From: Ligustrum vulgare
Lineage: Eukaryota > Streptophyta > Magnoliopsida > Lamiales > Oleaceae
NCBI GenBank assembly: GCA_963555705.1
Contig: OY743184.1
Coordinates: forward strand, 29,792,639-29,856,638
Direction of reading: 5' to 3'
DNA: 64,000 nucleotides
Shown here: in pieces, positions 12,019-25,400 of the stretch
Layout: each line of letters opens with the position of its first letter
Numbering within the stretch: the first letter of the stretch is position 1
Position numbers and translations under genes: made by a program
The notes under the pieces: model-generated
What the model was told of the DNA's origin: nothing
What the model saw: only the letters and a program-made list of their open reading frames with translations
Database searches by the model: none

Positions 12019-14943
12019 ACAACAAATCCAAATGAAGACTACCTTTACATGGAAAATAGAGTCAAAGCCCCAGTTCAAGCCATTGTCACATTTCGTTTAG
12101 TATTAGATTCTGGTTTTTTCTTAGATTTAGAGCAAACTTTTTATTTTCCTTCTGTTTCTTGTAATTTAATCTCCTTGTGAAAACTTGATAAGGAAGGTTT
12201 CTACTTTAAATAGGTGGTGGTTGTTTTATCTTATAAAAGAATAATGATTCTGTTGGTTCGAGAATTCTGGTCAATGGCTTATATCAAATTAATCTTGATT
12301 CTTCCTTTTCTGAATCTCTTCTTGTTACCTTGCATCCAAATGTTGGTTTGAAACGTAATGTAACGAATGAAAGTTCTTCTTTCTTGTGGCATAAATGGCT
12401 GGGTCATATATCCAAGAAAAGAATTAATTTATTAGTTAAAAAATGAGATTCTCACAAATCTTGATTTTACTGATTTTGGTATTTGTGTGGATTGTATTAA
12501 GGGTAAACAAACCAAACATACCAAGAAAGGAGCCACAAGAAGTAACAATCTGCTTGAAATAATACATACAGACATTTGTAGACCTTTTGATGCTCCATAA
12601 ATTGGTGGAGAAAAATAGAAAAATATTTCATTACTTTTATTGACGACTTTTCACGTTATTGCTATATTTACCTTTTGCATAACAAATCTCAATATGTAAA
12701 TATTGTAGAAATTTACATTACTGAAGTTGAGAGACAATTAGGTAAAAGGGTGGAAATTATTATATCTGATACGGGTGGTGAATGTTATGAAAAATATGAT
12801 GAATCTGGACAAGGACCTGGTCCTTTTGCTAAACTCTTAGAAAAGGTAGAAATTTGTATTCAATACACAATGTGGAGTTCTCCTTAGCAGAATGGTGTAG
12901 CTAAAGACGCAATCGCACACTTATGAAAATGGTTAGGAGTATGATGAGTAATGCTAATTTACCCATATCATTATGGATGCATCCCATAGGATCGCTGTGT
13001 ATATCTTAAATCGGGTTCCCTTCTAAATGTGGAAATGATGAAAACCAATTTTAAGACATTTGCACGTATGGGGTTTCCTAGTGGAGGCACACATTTATAA
13101 TCCACAAGAAAAGAAACTGGATCCAAAAACCATTAGTGGTTATTTTATATCCAGAAAAATCAAAAGGGTATAGGTTTTACTATCCTAATCATAGTACGAG
13201 AATTGTAGTAACCGGTAATACTAAATTCATTGAGAATAGCAAAGTCGGTGGGAGCGATAAAGTTAAAGAAGTGATTATTCAAGAAATTCGGGTACCAGTT
13301 CCCTTATCACAAATTTCGAATGACATATTTCTGCCTAATGTTGGTATTGATTCAATCAGCAATGAAGAACAAAATGTCAATAATTCTAAACTTCATAATA
13401 AGAGTGTTGTCATTGAACCAAATGTAAATGCAGCAATAGAAGTAGCATTGAGGAGGTCCCAAAGACCCAAGAAATTAGCTATTTCGGATGATTACGTGTT
13501 GTACTTACAAGAATCAGAATTTAACATAGGGATAAGGAAAGATCCGGTTACGTACACACAAGCCATTAAATATGAAGAATCTGAAAAATGGATCGATACC
13601 ATGTTTGAGGAGATGAAATCTATGGCTGCTAATAAAGTTTGAGATTTGGTTAAATTACCAGAAGAGCACAAGAAAGTTGGTTGTAAATAGATTTTTAAAA
13701 ACCAAATGTGACTCTCATGGTAATATCGAATGATATAAAGCAAGACTTGTGGCCAAAGGGTTTAATCAGGAAGAAGGCATCGATTTCAATGAAACCTTCT
13801 AAAAGGATTCATTATGAATCATTATGACATTAGTTGCTCATTTTGATTTAGAGCTACATCAAATGGATGTGAAAATAGCTTTCCTTAATGAGAGCTTGGA
13901 AGAAGAAGTCTACATGGTACAACCAGAAGACTTCATTACAGATGGAAAGGAAAACATGGCCCGTCTGTTAAAGAAGTCAATATATGGACTAAAACAAGCT
14001 TCATGACAATGGTATATTACGTTTCAAAATACTATTAGTTCTTTTGGGTTTGCTGAAAATATTGTTGATCAATGTATGTACCTGAAGATCAGTGGGAGTA
14101 AGTTTACATTTTTGGTTCTATATGTAGATGACATATTAATTGCCAGTAGTGACCTTGGTTTATGGGAGAGGCATCATACGTGATCGGAATAGAAATATTT
14201 CGTGATAGATCACATATATTTTTGGGAATGTCTCGGAATGACTATATCACAAAAGTTTTGAAAAGATTTAATATGACGTCTTGAGATCCTAATGTTGTTC
14301 CAATTCAGAAGGGGGATAAGTTCAGCCTAACCCAGTGTCCTTAAACTGAATTGGAACGTGAACGAATGAAAAAATCTCCTTATGCTTCTCTTTTAGGAAG
14401 CTTAATGTATGCATAGGTTTGCACCAGGCCAGGCATTAGCTTTGCAGTCGGTATGTTGGGCCGTTATCAAAGTAATCCAGGAATTGATCATTGGAAAGCT
14501 GCTAAGGAAGTATTGAGATACTTACAGGGAACAAAGAAACATATGCTCACATATAGCCATACTGATCACCTTAAGGTGATTGGTTACACAGATTCAGATT
14601 TTGGTGGTTGTGTGGATACAAGAAAAAGCACTTTTGGCTTTATATTTGTATTAGTTGGAGGTGTTGTATCATGGAAGAGTGCTAAGCAAACAATAATTGC
14701 TTCATCCACTAGACTGCTGAAAATTTATTGTGATAATGCGGCAGTAATATTCTTTTCAAAGAATGATAGGTATTCAAAATGAATAAAGCACATGGAGATA
14801 AAATATCTATATTTTAAGAAAGAAATTCGGAATAAGCGAGTGTCAATTGAGCACATTAATACAAGTGCAAATATAGTAGATCCACTAACTAAAGGGTTAC
14901 CACCCAAAACATTTAAGCAACATACTGACGCAATGGGTCTTAA
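12019..14943 (+). pseudogene. pol: Copia pol remnant (integrase, reverse transcriptase, RNase H)
   Basis: Pieces in several frames follow the copia order. GAG-pre-integrase-like sequence (FLWHKWLGHISKKR) is near 12,390 and integrase with IIISDTGGECY near 12,760. A post-integrase linker is at 13,136-13,642. Reverse transcriptase HQMDVKIAFLNESLEEEVYM is near 13,860, with LYVDDILIASSD near 14,120. RNase H with YTDSDFGGCVDTRKS is near 14,590, and the terminal DPLTKGLPPKTFKQH near 14,880. More than ten stops and shifts break it. Beyond copia I do not assign a lineage. Confidence 0.88.
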
Positions 14944-15321
14944 GTGTAATGAATAGTTTCTTTTCTTGTATGTGGATTGCTCCATTTTCTTATTTTGAAA
15001 TTTCATTATTGATAATTCTGAATTTTTATATTTCCATTTTGTATACATTATGTAAATGGATAATAATAACAGAAATAGTCTTTTGATCAAGACATTACGG
15101 GGACCATTATGATTGCTTCATTATACATACTTTATTAAGTGGATTATTGATTAGTAGTACATGGAAGGGACAATACTCTTTAATTAACATGTAACCGCTA
15201 TGACTCTTGTAAATGATTCAATTAACTAAGGTAATTACAATAAACATACTAAGTATATTAATTCAGCATTTTTATGCGCCTTATGATTCCTATATGAAAC
15301 CATAAATAGGATTTTCATATG

Positions 15322-15336
15322 GACCAAGTGGGAGAC
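15322..15336 (+). promoter_or_regulatory. Copia polypurine tract
   Basis: ACCAAGTGGGAGAC directly before the 3' LTR is the usual plant copia plus-strand primer. Confidence 0.7.
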
Positions 15337-15826
15337 TGTTAGAAATTTTATGATATGTCAATCTCTATTATTATGGGATTGTGTATATCTCAAATTATAT
15401 AAATATCTTCTCATTATGTGGCCCATATTACGTGTCCTAGTTTAATTAGGTAAACTGCTGAATTAATAGAAATCTGGTTTAATTAGAAGTGTTTCCTATT
15501 AATACTACAACTTTAATGGACAATTGAGATTAAAAGGCAATAGGAAATTCGGCCCCTCTCTACCTATATATACTGAACTTGAATTCTATTATTAGTGTTC
15601 AACTTATGAAACACAACTAAAGGCTTAAGTTAAGAAAGAGGACGAATTTCAGATCAATATTTTCTTTGAAATTCAATTAAAGCTGTGACAGAATCTCATA
15701 ACTTTCTACAATATTGCTATGGATTCTGATATGTCTTATAATTCCCAGTAATTAATTTTATGGTCAAGATCCTAAATCAAAATCATGTTTAAGTCTATAT
15801 ATTTTGTATTAAGATTATAGTTTACA
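15337..15826 (+). repeat. Copia 3' LTR
   Basis: An uninterrupted 490-bp copy of the LTR, used to place the two halves of the 5' copy. It includes a TATATATACTGAA box (about 15,565), a possible promoter element. Confidence 0.9.
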
Positions 15827-15831
15827 TCTCC

Positions 15832-16980
15832 TTCAATGAAAGATCTTATCTTGAACAGGGTCCTAAATCTAACAAAAATGTCAACCCAAAATGTTGCCTT
15901 GTTTCCATATATACCTCTATTTGTGGAACTTACTCACCAATAGGAATAATCAACTCTTTTATTGATTTTCAAAATCCTACTTTTAATGTGTTTGGTATCT
16001 ACAGCCTTGTCCTTTTCTCCCTGAAGATTGGAGAGATCTTGCCATGGCAACATCACATGGGGCCTCGGCTTGTGTAGGAGATAAAGGGAAACAAAATGGG
16101 TAGGATTCTTAAGCTATTGAATGCAACAATAGAGATTTGCTTAAACTAGTCAAAGATATTTTCTCGTGACTTCTTTTTCTTGTCATCATTTTGACTGTAT
16201 CCTGGAAATTGTTTTCTATGAACTATTTATTGGAAAATTCATTATGTTGTCGGGCATGGTTTTTACTTATTAACAATTATTGACAATTTATGGTTGTGAA
16301 AAATGTTTACTTGCTCTGTTGACTATAAGTTTGTCTGAAATGTGATATAAATTCTAGATTTGAAAATGGTTTAATAGTCCGAAGTCTTGTTGTAAATGTT
16401 TTAGACTGCTCTATTTGACACGAGAGAAAATGAAATTTGATCTAATTGAAGTGGGACGAATGTGAAGAGGCTGGGTGGCTAAAAAACATTACCACGCATT
16501 GATAAGCATTTTAATTGATACAGAAAATCACTTAACACGGGATGGTGAAATTTAGTAGTGAAAACAGAATCGTAAACCAAATTGAAACTACAACATTTTA
16601 AATCTTTTGTTTGGAACCATGTGGTTTAAGTTTTGATAGTTAAAAATCACTTGAAATCAAAACAAATTGTTCATCCAAGTTTTTTTTAATAAAAACATTA
16701 CAAGTTTTATAGTAGATATATTATCACGATAGTGTGAATTTTCACTATTACGCATGTTAAAAAAACTTCATGTGTATTCGTATGTCTTGCCGTTTGTCTT
16801 AGTTCCTAAAATCGCTTCATTTATTACTTTATACAGTCATTTTTCCTCGAAAATGCACCAAAATTCTCTAGTGTACAAATCTTCACTCTCCTTGATCAAA
16901 AGTTTGAAAATTTAAGAACAATCAATCGAAAGTTTGGGAACCGAAATTAAAGAACAGTTGTTTAATAATCCGAGAGTGAC
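15832..16980. other. Upstream region of the host gene, no gene recognised
   Basis: AT-rich sequence between the copia element and the candidate 5' UTR. Only short open frames without recognisable similarity; probably holds distal promoter sequence. Confidence 0.35.
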
Positions 16981-17291
16981 CACAATCAAAGAATGAGTGA
17001 ATAGAGATTCTACAATCGAATCCTGCCATGAGAAAGCAGTAAATAAATAAATGACTAGCCTTCAATCACATTTTACAGCCTGTTATCAACGGAGGCTTAC
17101 ATTGGTTCCAAGAAACCTGATTCGTCCGATTTTATCTACCATGATCACGATGATGATCATCTCTCTCTATCTGTGGTCTACTTCTGTCGTATTGTTGAGT
17201 TGTGCTGCGTGCCTTGACATCTCCCTTCCAATCTCTCTCTACCTCATAACAGCCACTCGAGACATCCAGTTTTCCATCTAGAGGGAACGAG
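16981..17291 (+). promoter_or_regulatory. Candidate promoter/5' UTR first exon of the NFRKB-like gene
   Basis: A CT-rich stretch (ATCTCTCTCTATC, CCAATCTCTCTCTACC) typical of plant transcription starts ends in a good donor GAG|GTATTC near 17,291. Possible acceptors (TTGCCAG, AAATTTCAG) lie near 18,758-18,777, upstream of the coding start, so a 5' UTR intron is plausible. This is inferred from composition and splice-like motifs only. Confidence 0.3.
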
Positions 17292-18868
17292 GTATTCTCT
17301 TTGTTCAATTCCCACCCTGTTTCCGTTTTTCTAGGGCTTTTAGTTTTCCTCAATATGCTATCTCTGTTCTTTATTCATCATTTTCCCATTTTAATCTGGG
17401 ATAAATGCTTTATTTTACATGTTTATTAGCCTTTTTATTGAAATTTAAATTGCTGATTCTGTTAATTTGGGTAATGCTTGGATTGGAATTTTTACAAATA
17501 TATATTCGTTCCCCTATTTTCTTTCAATTCTCGTTAATATTGTTATCTTTCTGTTGAATTGTTTCTTGTTTCTATAACTCTACAGTTAGTAATGTCTTAC
17601 TCTTCAACCCCCCTGTAATCCCTCCCTGCATACTAAACAAATTGAAAATTGAGCCTGAATATTATTACGGAGTTGCTGAGAAATCCTCAAACAGACTATT
17701 TTCTCTCCTTTTTCTTTTAAATCACTTTGAGTCCGTGCATGGTATTTATTCATGTGATTTTAATTTATTAATTGGAAAGTCCATCTTAAAGACAACTATG
17801 CTATCTTTAATAGTTCAACTATTTAGTTTTTACTTCTAAAATTTACCCATCGAGCATACCTTACGAGGTTCTCGGGAATCACATATATAAGTATATACAG
17901 TAATTTGACTACTTTCTTTTAAACAGAATATCTAAATTTCGCCCTTGTGTGATTTTGATTTTGATTTTTCCTCAACCTCATTCTCAACCACAAATTCTCC
18001 CAAGTCCCAATAAATAATTTTGCATACGGATCCATAATTTTTATCTACTTTTTAACTATACATTCTCCCCAAAGAATCAACTCTCAAAAAATAAAAAGCA
18101 AACATGGTCTTAGTTTTAGTGAGTGAATCTGGCTTTGACTTTGTTGGTGCCATTTCTATGCCATGGATTGGTGTTTATGCATGAAGCTAATTCATGGAGC
18201 TCACTTGAGATTGATACTCCTCTGAGATTTGAAGTTCTATGTGAGAATGAATATATATACTATATAGGCTGGCATCTATTATTTGATAAACAGAGATCGA
18301 CTCGAGAAGAATATTTTTTATGCATTATCATCCATTGAGTATTCCACTTTCATTTTGTGTGTTGATGTTTTTATAATGGCTTTCGTATTTATTTAACCAC
18401 TACAAAGGTGGGGTCATTATTACTAATGCAAGCAAAAAACTAAAAGTTAAGCACAAACATAGAATTAGGGACCTACAGCCCGACCTCCAGCCAATTGAAA
18501 ATCCAATTAGACAAAATAACCTGTCTAAGAGATGGAGCTGAAGAATATAAATTTTTTGTTTATTTCTTTAGCTTTTTAGGAACTAGGATTTTTATCTCAT
18601 TTATATTTCAGCCTTTGTTAATTTTTTTAGCCTTTGCAACTTGGTTTTCTGCATTGGAGTGTTTATATCTTCTTACAGAAATTAATTGATTGCTTCTAGA
18701 TGTACTAGTTTGGACATGGGCAGTCTTAAGTAGATGGTATATTTTGTGATTGCCAGATCTCTACACTTGAAATTTCAGTTTTCTCGGCAAAGGAAGAGGA
18801 CTCTTGATTCAGATCAAGTTAGAAAATGTTATATTGAGACTCCTTGTTAAATAATTATTTTGGTTAAA
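17292..18868 (+). other. Probable 5' UTR intron and leader
   Basis: AT/T-rich sequence with plant-intron character and no coding similarity. The last ~90 bases (TTTTCTCGGCAAAGG...) are the likely untranslated leader directly before the first ATG. Confidence 0.3.
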
Positions 18869-19401
18869 ATGGCAGCCGATCAGCAAAAAAAAAAAAGGGG
18901 TTAAATGCTGCTAGCTTTGTTGGCTGTACTTCTCGTCAACTACGCCGGGTAAAAAGGAAGATGGGATCACCACAGTATGATCTGAACATGAGAGCTAACA
19001 TCTTTCTTGAGTGGGATAACAAGAAAAAGAGTGTCGTTTCCAAGAGGGAGCAGATTGGTATTGCTCAAAGACACTTCAGTCCGTTTATGAAGGCAGGTGC
19101 TCGTGGCCATAACTTATTGGCTGATGTAATTTCTGTTCCTCAGGAGATATTTGAGTTGGAAAGCCTATCGGAGGTGTTCTCATATGGGGTAACTGTTGCT
19201 TTTCATGCTTGTTTTCATTCAGTTATTGTTCTTAAACTATCTATTAATATGGAACCTGTTATAGGTCTGGCAGAACTATTTATCTGAAGATGAACGAAGT
19301 CTTCTATCACAATTTCTACCTAAAGGATCTGAGTCAGATAGTATTGTTCATGACTTGCTTTCAGGGATTAATTTCCACTTCGGAAATCCTTTCAAGAAAT
19401 G
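18869..19401 (+). CDS. NFRKB-like exons 1-2 with frame-broken N-terminus
   Basis: ATG at 18,869 reads MAADQQ then the A12 run (18,885-18,896) and stops at TAA 18,902. The frame that continues into the gene passes through LNAASFVGCTSRQ directly after the run and reaches ATG 18,961. So either the run has one A too few (or two too many), or translation uses 18,961 and the first ~30 residues are lost. Exon 1 ends TCATATGGG|GTAACT at 19,188. Intron 1 is only 76 nt. Exon 2 (19,265-19,401) ends inside a Trp codon at AAATG|GTAAGT, so intron 2 is phase 2. Confidence 0.85.
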
Positions 19402-22400
19402 GTAAGTTCTACTGTGCTTTTGGGCTGTAGACAACTGATTTTAAAAGCTGCAGTATTCTATACATCATAATATGTATCGACTATGAGCTGGGCTATTTGT
19501 TTCTTGCATGTAATAGTTTCATTTACTATAATTCTGAATATCTTGAAAATAGTTGGACTGCATATTTTTTCTGATTGTGCAACTTGTTTTGTTTGTCTTC
19601 TTAACATGTTATTTATTTATTTGTCGTACATCACCAATTGTATTCTAATATCATTCTGTGGGACAATAAACAATTCGTAATCTTGGATGGGCTGTCAAAA
19701 ATCTTGTTCTTCCCATTCACTAAGGCCATAAAATTCTACTTTCAGTTTTGAGATGCTTTGCAGTAGTTGTATAACCTAACCTATGGCCTGATTGTTTTTT
19801 GACTAATGCCATCCTTGCTAACGTGCTTTTGAATAATTAGTAATTGTTGACGCCTAAAAATACCCAAAAGTACAAGAGGTCTAAATCTTGGCCCAAACCG
19901 AAAGATACCCAATGTTAAAGACTCATTATAGGCAAAAGGTTGGACGACTGGGCGATTGTGCGGCAACTAGGATATTTTGGCGACAGGGCGAGCGATGAAG
20001 TCGTTTGGCGACTGAGTAAGCGGAAGTAAGTTCTGACACTTGTCTTATGAGCACATGGTCAGTTGTTATCGAAGATGGCAGTTGAGGTTTTGAATCGTGG
20101 AAGTTACTTAAAGCAACGTGGCAAGTAGACGTTACAAGGACGTGGGCAACAGGTATGCAACGTGAAGTGTTCGCTAAAATCGTATACCGCAAGTGCACTG
20201 TTCGCGTTCAAGTAGTAAAGTGGACTAGAAAAGTTCGGGTTATCGTACCCACGAGGATTGATTGATTTGTGACTAAAGTTATTGATTTCATTTTAAAAGA
20301 AAAGTCAAGTAATCATAAAAATGTGGTTTGGTGGTGAATTACTAAGTGACACAAATAAGAAACATGGCAATATGTAAACTACTTAACTAAAGCAAATAGA
20401 TAACAACATGAAACTTAGAATTTAACTAATTAGTCTAAATACTATGATGACAATATAAACTTGATAATTGAAACATGTTACATAACATAAAACAAAGTGA
20501 ATTTAGTTTTCATAACTATACTAATTTCTTCTTTTCAAAAATCAATTAGTGGTAGTTAATTAATCAACCAAATTACATGGAAAATTTTTAACATTACCTA
20601 ACTTGTGTAATAAATTCCAATTACAACTTAAAATAATAACACACATTTAAAAGTTACAAAAACCTAAAACAACATTCATAATCACAAAAACATAAACATA
20701 AATGCTCAACATCCATAAACAACCTAAAATACTTAATAAAAAATAAACTAGTCAACAATTCCAACACAATAATATTAACCCATAATAAACTAACAACAAC
20801 ATTTAACAAACAACATAAATATATGAATAATACTCAACATAAAGATTAAAAACAAGATAATAAAGAAAACTCCCCCTTTTTGAATAGTTCTTGAAGTAAA
20901 AACCCAAGATTTCTTCACTTCAACACAAGTTCTTCATCAACCATAAATGTCTTCAACAACCCAAGTACAAAATATTAAATGCACAAGAAATAAATGACAT
21001 TCTTGATGAAAATGTGAGAAAATAACAATACTCAAAAGTTTAAATAACAACAAAATACTTAAATATAAGAACACATTACTAAATCATAAAAACATTACTT
21101 AAAAATTGCATTAAATGAGTAAAATGTTAAGAAAATACAAGAGAAATTTCAAAAGGGGCAAGACTTACTTGGTGCCCTAACAAAATGAGGATTTTAACTA
21201 TTTATATCATCCAAAAATCAACCACAAACCCTAAAAATTGCACTAGATCCGCGAAATTCAGTATAAGGGCCGAACCGGGTCAGCCGAGTTGACCCGGTCC
21301 GGCCCAGAAGTTTTTTTTTTTTTTTTTTTTATTAATTTTACAACCGCGCGATCGCGCGCGGTAAACATCGCGCGATCGTGCGGTGGTTTTTCTGGCAGCT
21401 TCCTAGTCTCGGGTCCGTTTTGCGGTCCAAGTCGCGTTCGCGACCTGGTTCGAGCCATGCGATCGCGTGGCTCAGCTGGAGGGTGTTTTTGCAGCTAAGT
21501 CCCTTCCGTAATTGCTATTGAGTCCTCCATCTTTAATCTTGAGCAATTTAGTCCCAAACTTTTCAGATTTCTTTCAAGTAGGTCCTTCTAAATTTGCACT
21601 TTAGGCCCTTCAACTTTTGAAATCTTGCAATTTGGTCCCTCGGTTAATTGCGCGGCTTGTCCAAAACTTCCCGGAAGTGACAAAATGGTCCCCAAAATTC
21701 CAATTTCAGCGTAATTTGCACTTCTTTTGTGGTTTTTGGCCTCAAACTTGGATATTAACCTATTTAAACACAAAATATGCATAAATTAGTAGATATTTGC
21801 TCAAGATGTTCCAAAATATGCTAATTTAAAGGTATGAAAAGTGTATAAAAATGCACTTAACAAATACCCCCAAACTTAAACTCTTGCTCGTTTCGAGCAA
21901 GAATATCTACTAACACAAAAAACAAATGAATGAACGATCAACAATGCTAGATAACTTGTAAATTCTTGAGTGTAAAATTGCATGATTAATTCACAATTGT
22001 GTTTTCAAAATAATACTACAAAACGAAGTTGAGCTTATCTCATGTTTGATTGGTGTGTGTGTGCATAGTCACTTCCAATTATCATTAAGGTTCAAAGAAA
22101 CATTGTAGGAAGGATAAATTTCAAAATAATACTATCCACCCTTAGTGGTCAATTTCATTCCTTACCCTCTCGTGACATTTATCCCCCCCCATATTATTTC
22201 TTTTCTCTCCTGAAATGCAATCCTAGGGGTGACTCTCAATTCACACATTTCTTTTTCCACTAAAGTATGGTTATGACTTACCAGCAATCTCAACAATCTA
22301 GCTATGCAGTGACTCTCCACTAGATGAGTGTTTCAACATTAAAGTTTATACCAAGCAATTCAAACCCACTATTAATCTAAGCCCATATGCAAATACGAAT

Positions 22401-25400
22401 GCATGATTTCTACAAACTAATGTGATGATTGCTCGTGACTTTCTCACTTCCTTAAGCTTTCTAATTGACCCATGTAGCGAGCTTTAGGTCGGCAACTCCC
22501 CGATTGTTTTAAGATCAAAGGGTACCAGGTTTCAAAATACCTCTACGGACTTACTAACTCGAGTCAAAAAGGCTACGAAGTGAGGTAGACTTATTAAGCA
22601 AATGCAATGATGATGATGTGCTTTTTTTTTTTTTTTTTTTACAAGTGTGTGTACCCTACTCATTAAGCTTTCTAATTGACCCATGCAGCGAGCTTTAGGC
22701 CGATGACTCCCAAGTTTCAAACTTAAGGCACCAAGTTTCAAGATACTCCTACGGGCTTAATTACTCGAGTCAAAAAGGCTACGAGATAGAGCAATGCAAT
22801 AATTAAAATGGGCTTAGATCTCTAGCATTTGGTCATCACTTAGCTTATACTAACATCAACAACACTCCACACAAATTTAGATCAAGCATGCATGGAATCA
22901 CTACACATCTAGACCGTCTCCTTTACCTGCTCGACCATCCCCAAACTTGTCTCACAAAGGATCAAGAGATTAATAGCATTGAGAAGGAATTGGATAGGTT
23001 GATAAAAATTGAAGATACAAGCTCACAACCAAATTTCTACTTCACAAATTTTTCCAACCTTCAATGGATTCCAAATCTCAACAACAATTAGTTATGATTA
23101 TTGTGCTCAAGAGAACTCAGGATCACTCATAGATAAGCAATTTATAAAAATAGGCACAAGTAGCATATTCGATCATGATTCATGAATTAATCAGCAATTT
23201 CAAACATCAAATCATTTGAGCCGACAAGGCTATCTAGCATGTCAATATCCACAACAAAATGAACAAAATCAAACGTCACAATATCTTAAGCCGGCAAGGC
23301 TATCTAACATGATAAAATGCAAAATGAAGTCAACACCCCCAAACTTGAATTACACATTGTCCTCAATTTGAAAATAGAAACAATATGTAAAGAAGATGAG
23401 AGGTAGTGAAACTTCTCTGATTCAATGCTTGGTTGTGACGTTGAAATTGACCAAAGCTTTCGTCGAATGTAGTTCACCCCCAAACTTGTTGAGGACAATG
23501 TCACTTAGGATTTTCAAAAAAAAAATTTGCTACCTACAAAAGTTTTGACCATTAATTAAAAAGGAAGTAAAGAAGTATAGTAAATAAATACAAGTAACTC
23601 AAAAGAGAAGAAATTTGGGTTGCCTCCCAAAAAGCGCTTGATTTTTCATAAGCTCGACTTTTGGATTGTTCATTCGGGAGCATTGAGGAGAAATGATGAC
23701 TTTTCCTCCGAGGGTTCTCCTTCCAAGAATGGTTTCAACCTTTGCCCGTTGACCTTGAAATGTCCCTTGTCGGGATGATATAGCTCAATAGCTCCATGGA
23801 GAAAGATTTGAGAAATTGTGAATGGCCCCCACCAACGAGATCGAAGCTTTCCGGGGAATAGTTGAAGTCGGGAGTTGAATAGAAGAACTTGCTGCCCAAC
23901 TTTGAAGTCCCTCTTCACTATGTGGTTATCATGCCATTTCTTGGTCCTCTCCTTATAGATGCGAGCATTTTCATATGAGTTGAGGCGAAATTCATCAAGT
24001 TCATTAAGTTGAAGCAACCTCTTCTCACCAATTAATTTTGCATCAAAGTTTAATGCCCGTGTAGCCCAAAATGCTCGATGCTCAAGTTTAACAGGGAGAT
24101 GACATGATTTTCCAAAAACAAGACAAAGTGGAGACATACCAATAGGAGTCTGGAATGCGGTGCTGTAAGCCCATAATGCATCATCTAGCTTCCTCGACCA
24201 ATCTTTCCTTGATATATTCACCGTCATCTCAAGAATTCTTTTCAACTCTCGATTTGAGATCTCCACTTGGCCACTTGTTTGGGGATGGTAAGGTGTGGCT
24301 ACTCGGTGCTTCACTCCATACTTTGACAAAAGTGAGTCAAGGAGGCGATTGCAAAAGTGTTTGCCTCCATCACTAATGATGAGTCGGGGGGTTCCAAAGC
24401 GTGTAAAAATGTTCTTCTTGAGAAAATTGACCACCACCCGAGCATAATTAGTGGGTAATGCCACAGCCTCTACCCATTTAGAAACATAATCCACCGCCAC
24501 CAAAATATATTGATTTGAGAACGAGGATGGAAATGACCCCATGAAATCAATTCCCCAAACATCAAAAATTTCCACTTCCAAGATTGAAGTCAATGGCATT
24601 TCATTACGCCGAGAGATATTCCCACTCCTTTGGCATCTATCACATTTGGATACTAAGGTATAAGCATCCTTGAATAAAGTTGGCCAATAGAACCCCGATT
24701 GAAGAACCTTTGAGGCGGTTTTGGAAGCTCCAAAGTGACCCCCATAAGGTGATGAATGACACCTATCAAGAATAGCTTCCATTTCATCATCGGGAACCCA
24801 TCTTCTAATAATTTGGTCCGACCCCCTCTTGAATAAATATGGCTCATTCCAAAAATAATGTTTCACATCGGCAAAGAATTTCTTCTTTTGTTGATAAGAG
24901 AAATCCGGGGGAAGAATACCACTTACAAGGAAATTCACGAAGTCCGCATACCATGGTGCTTCGAATACTTGGAGAAGATGTTTGGTATGCAATAGTTGTT
25001 CATTCGGAAAGGCTTCATTGATTTCCTCTACTCCCACTTCTTCAGGTTGATCCATCCTAGATAGATGATCGGTCACAAGATTATTCGCACCCTTTTTATC
25101 ACGGATTTCCAAATCAAATTCTTGCAAGAGAAGGACCCATCTAATCAATCTTGGCTTCGCATTCTTCTTAGCAAGCAAGTATTTTAGAGCGGAGTGATCG
25201 GTATAGACAATTACCTTTGAACCGATGAGATAAGATCGAAATTTGTCAAAGGCAAAGACCACAGCAAGCATCTCTTTCTCGGTTGTGGCATAATTCAATT
25301 GAGCATCACTCAATGTTCGGCTTGCATAGTAGATCACATGCAACAATTTACCTCTCCTTTGCCCCAAAACTGCTCTCACGGCATAATCACTAGCATCGCA

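Larger units (their letters stand above)
4929..15826 (+). mobile_element. Degenerate Ty1/copia LTR retrotransposon, interrupted by a nested element
   Basis: Two LTRs beginning TGTTAGAAATTTTATG and ending AGTTTACA bound the element: the 5' LTR is in two pieces (4,929-5,192 and 9,378-9,604) and the 3' LTR is at 15,337-15,826. Both total about 490 bp. Flanks TCCCC (4,924-4,928) and TCTCC (15,827-15,831) are a one-mismatch target duplication. A tRNA-iMet-like primer site follows the 5' LTR and the purine tract AAGTGGGAGAC precedes the 3' LTR. The order gag, PR, IN, RT, RNase H is copia-type. Coding is broken by many stops and shifts, so this copy cannot act alone. The LTRs differ at several percent of sites by eye, which makes it one of the older insertions here. 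Confidence 0.9.

Noticed and set aside
17051..17353. Open frames on both strands at the CT-rich block
   Set aside because: More likely 5' UTR of the downstream gene; the CT repeats create the frames.
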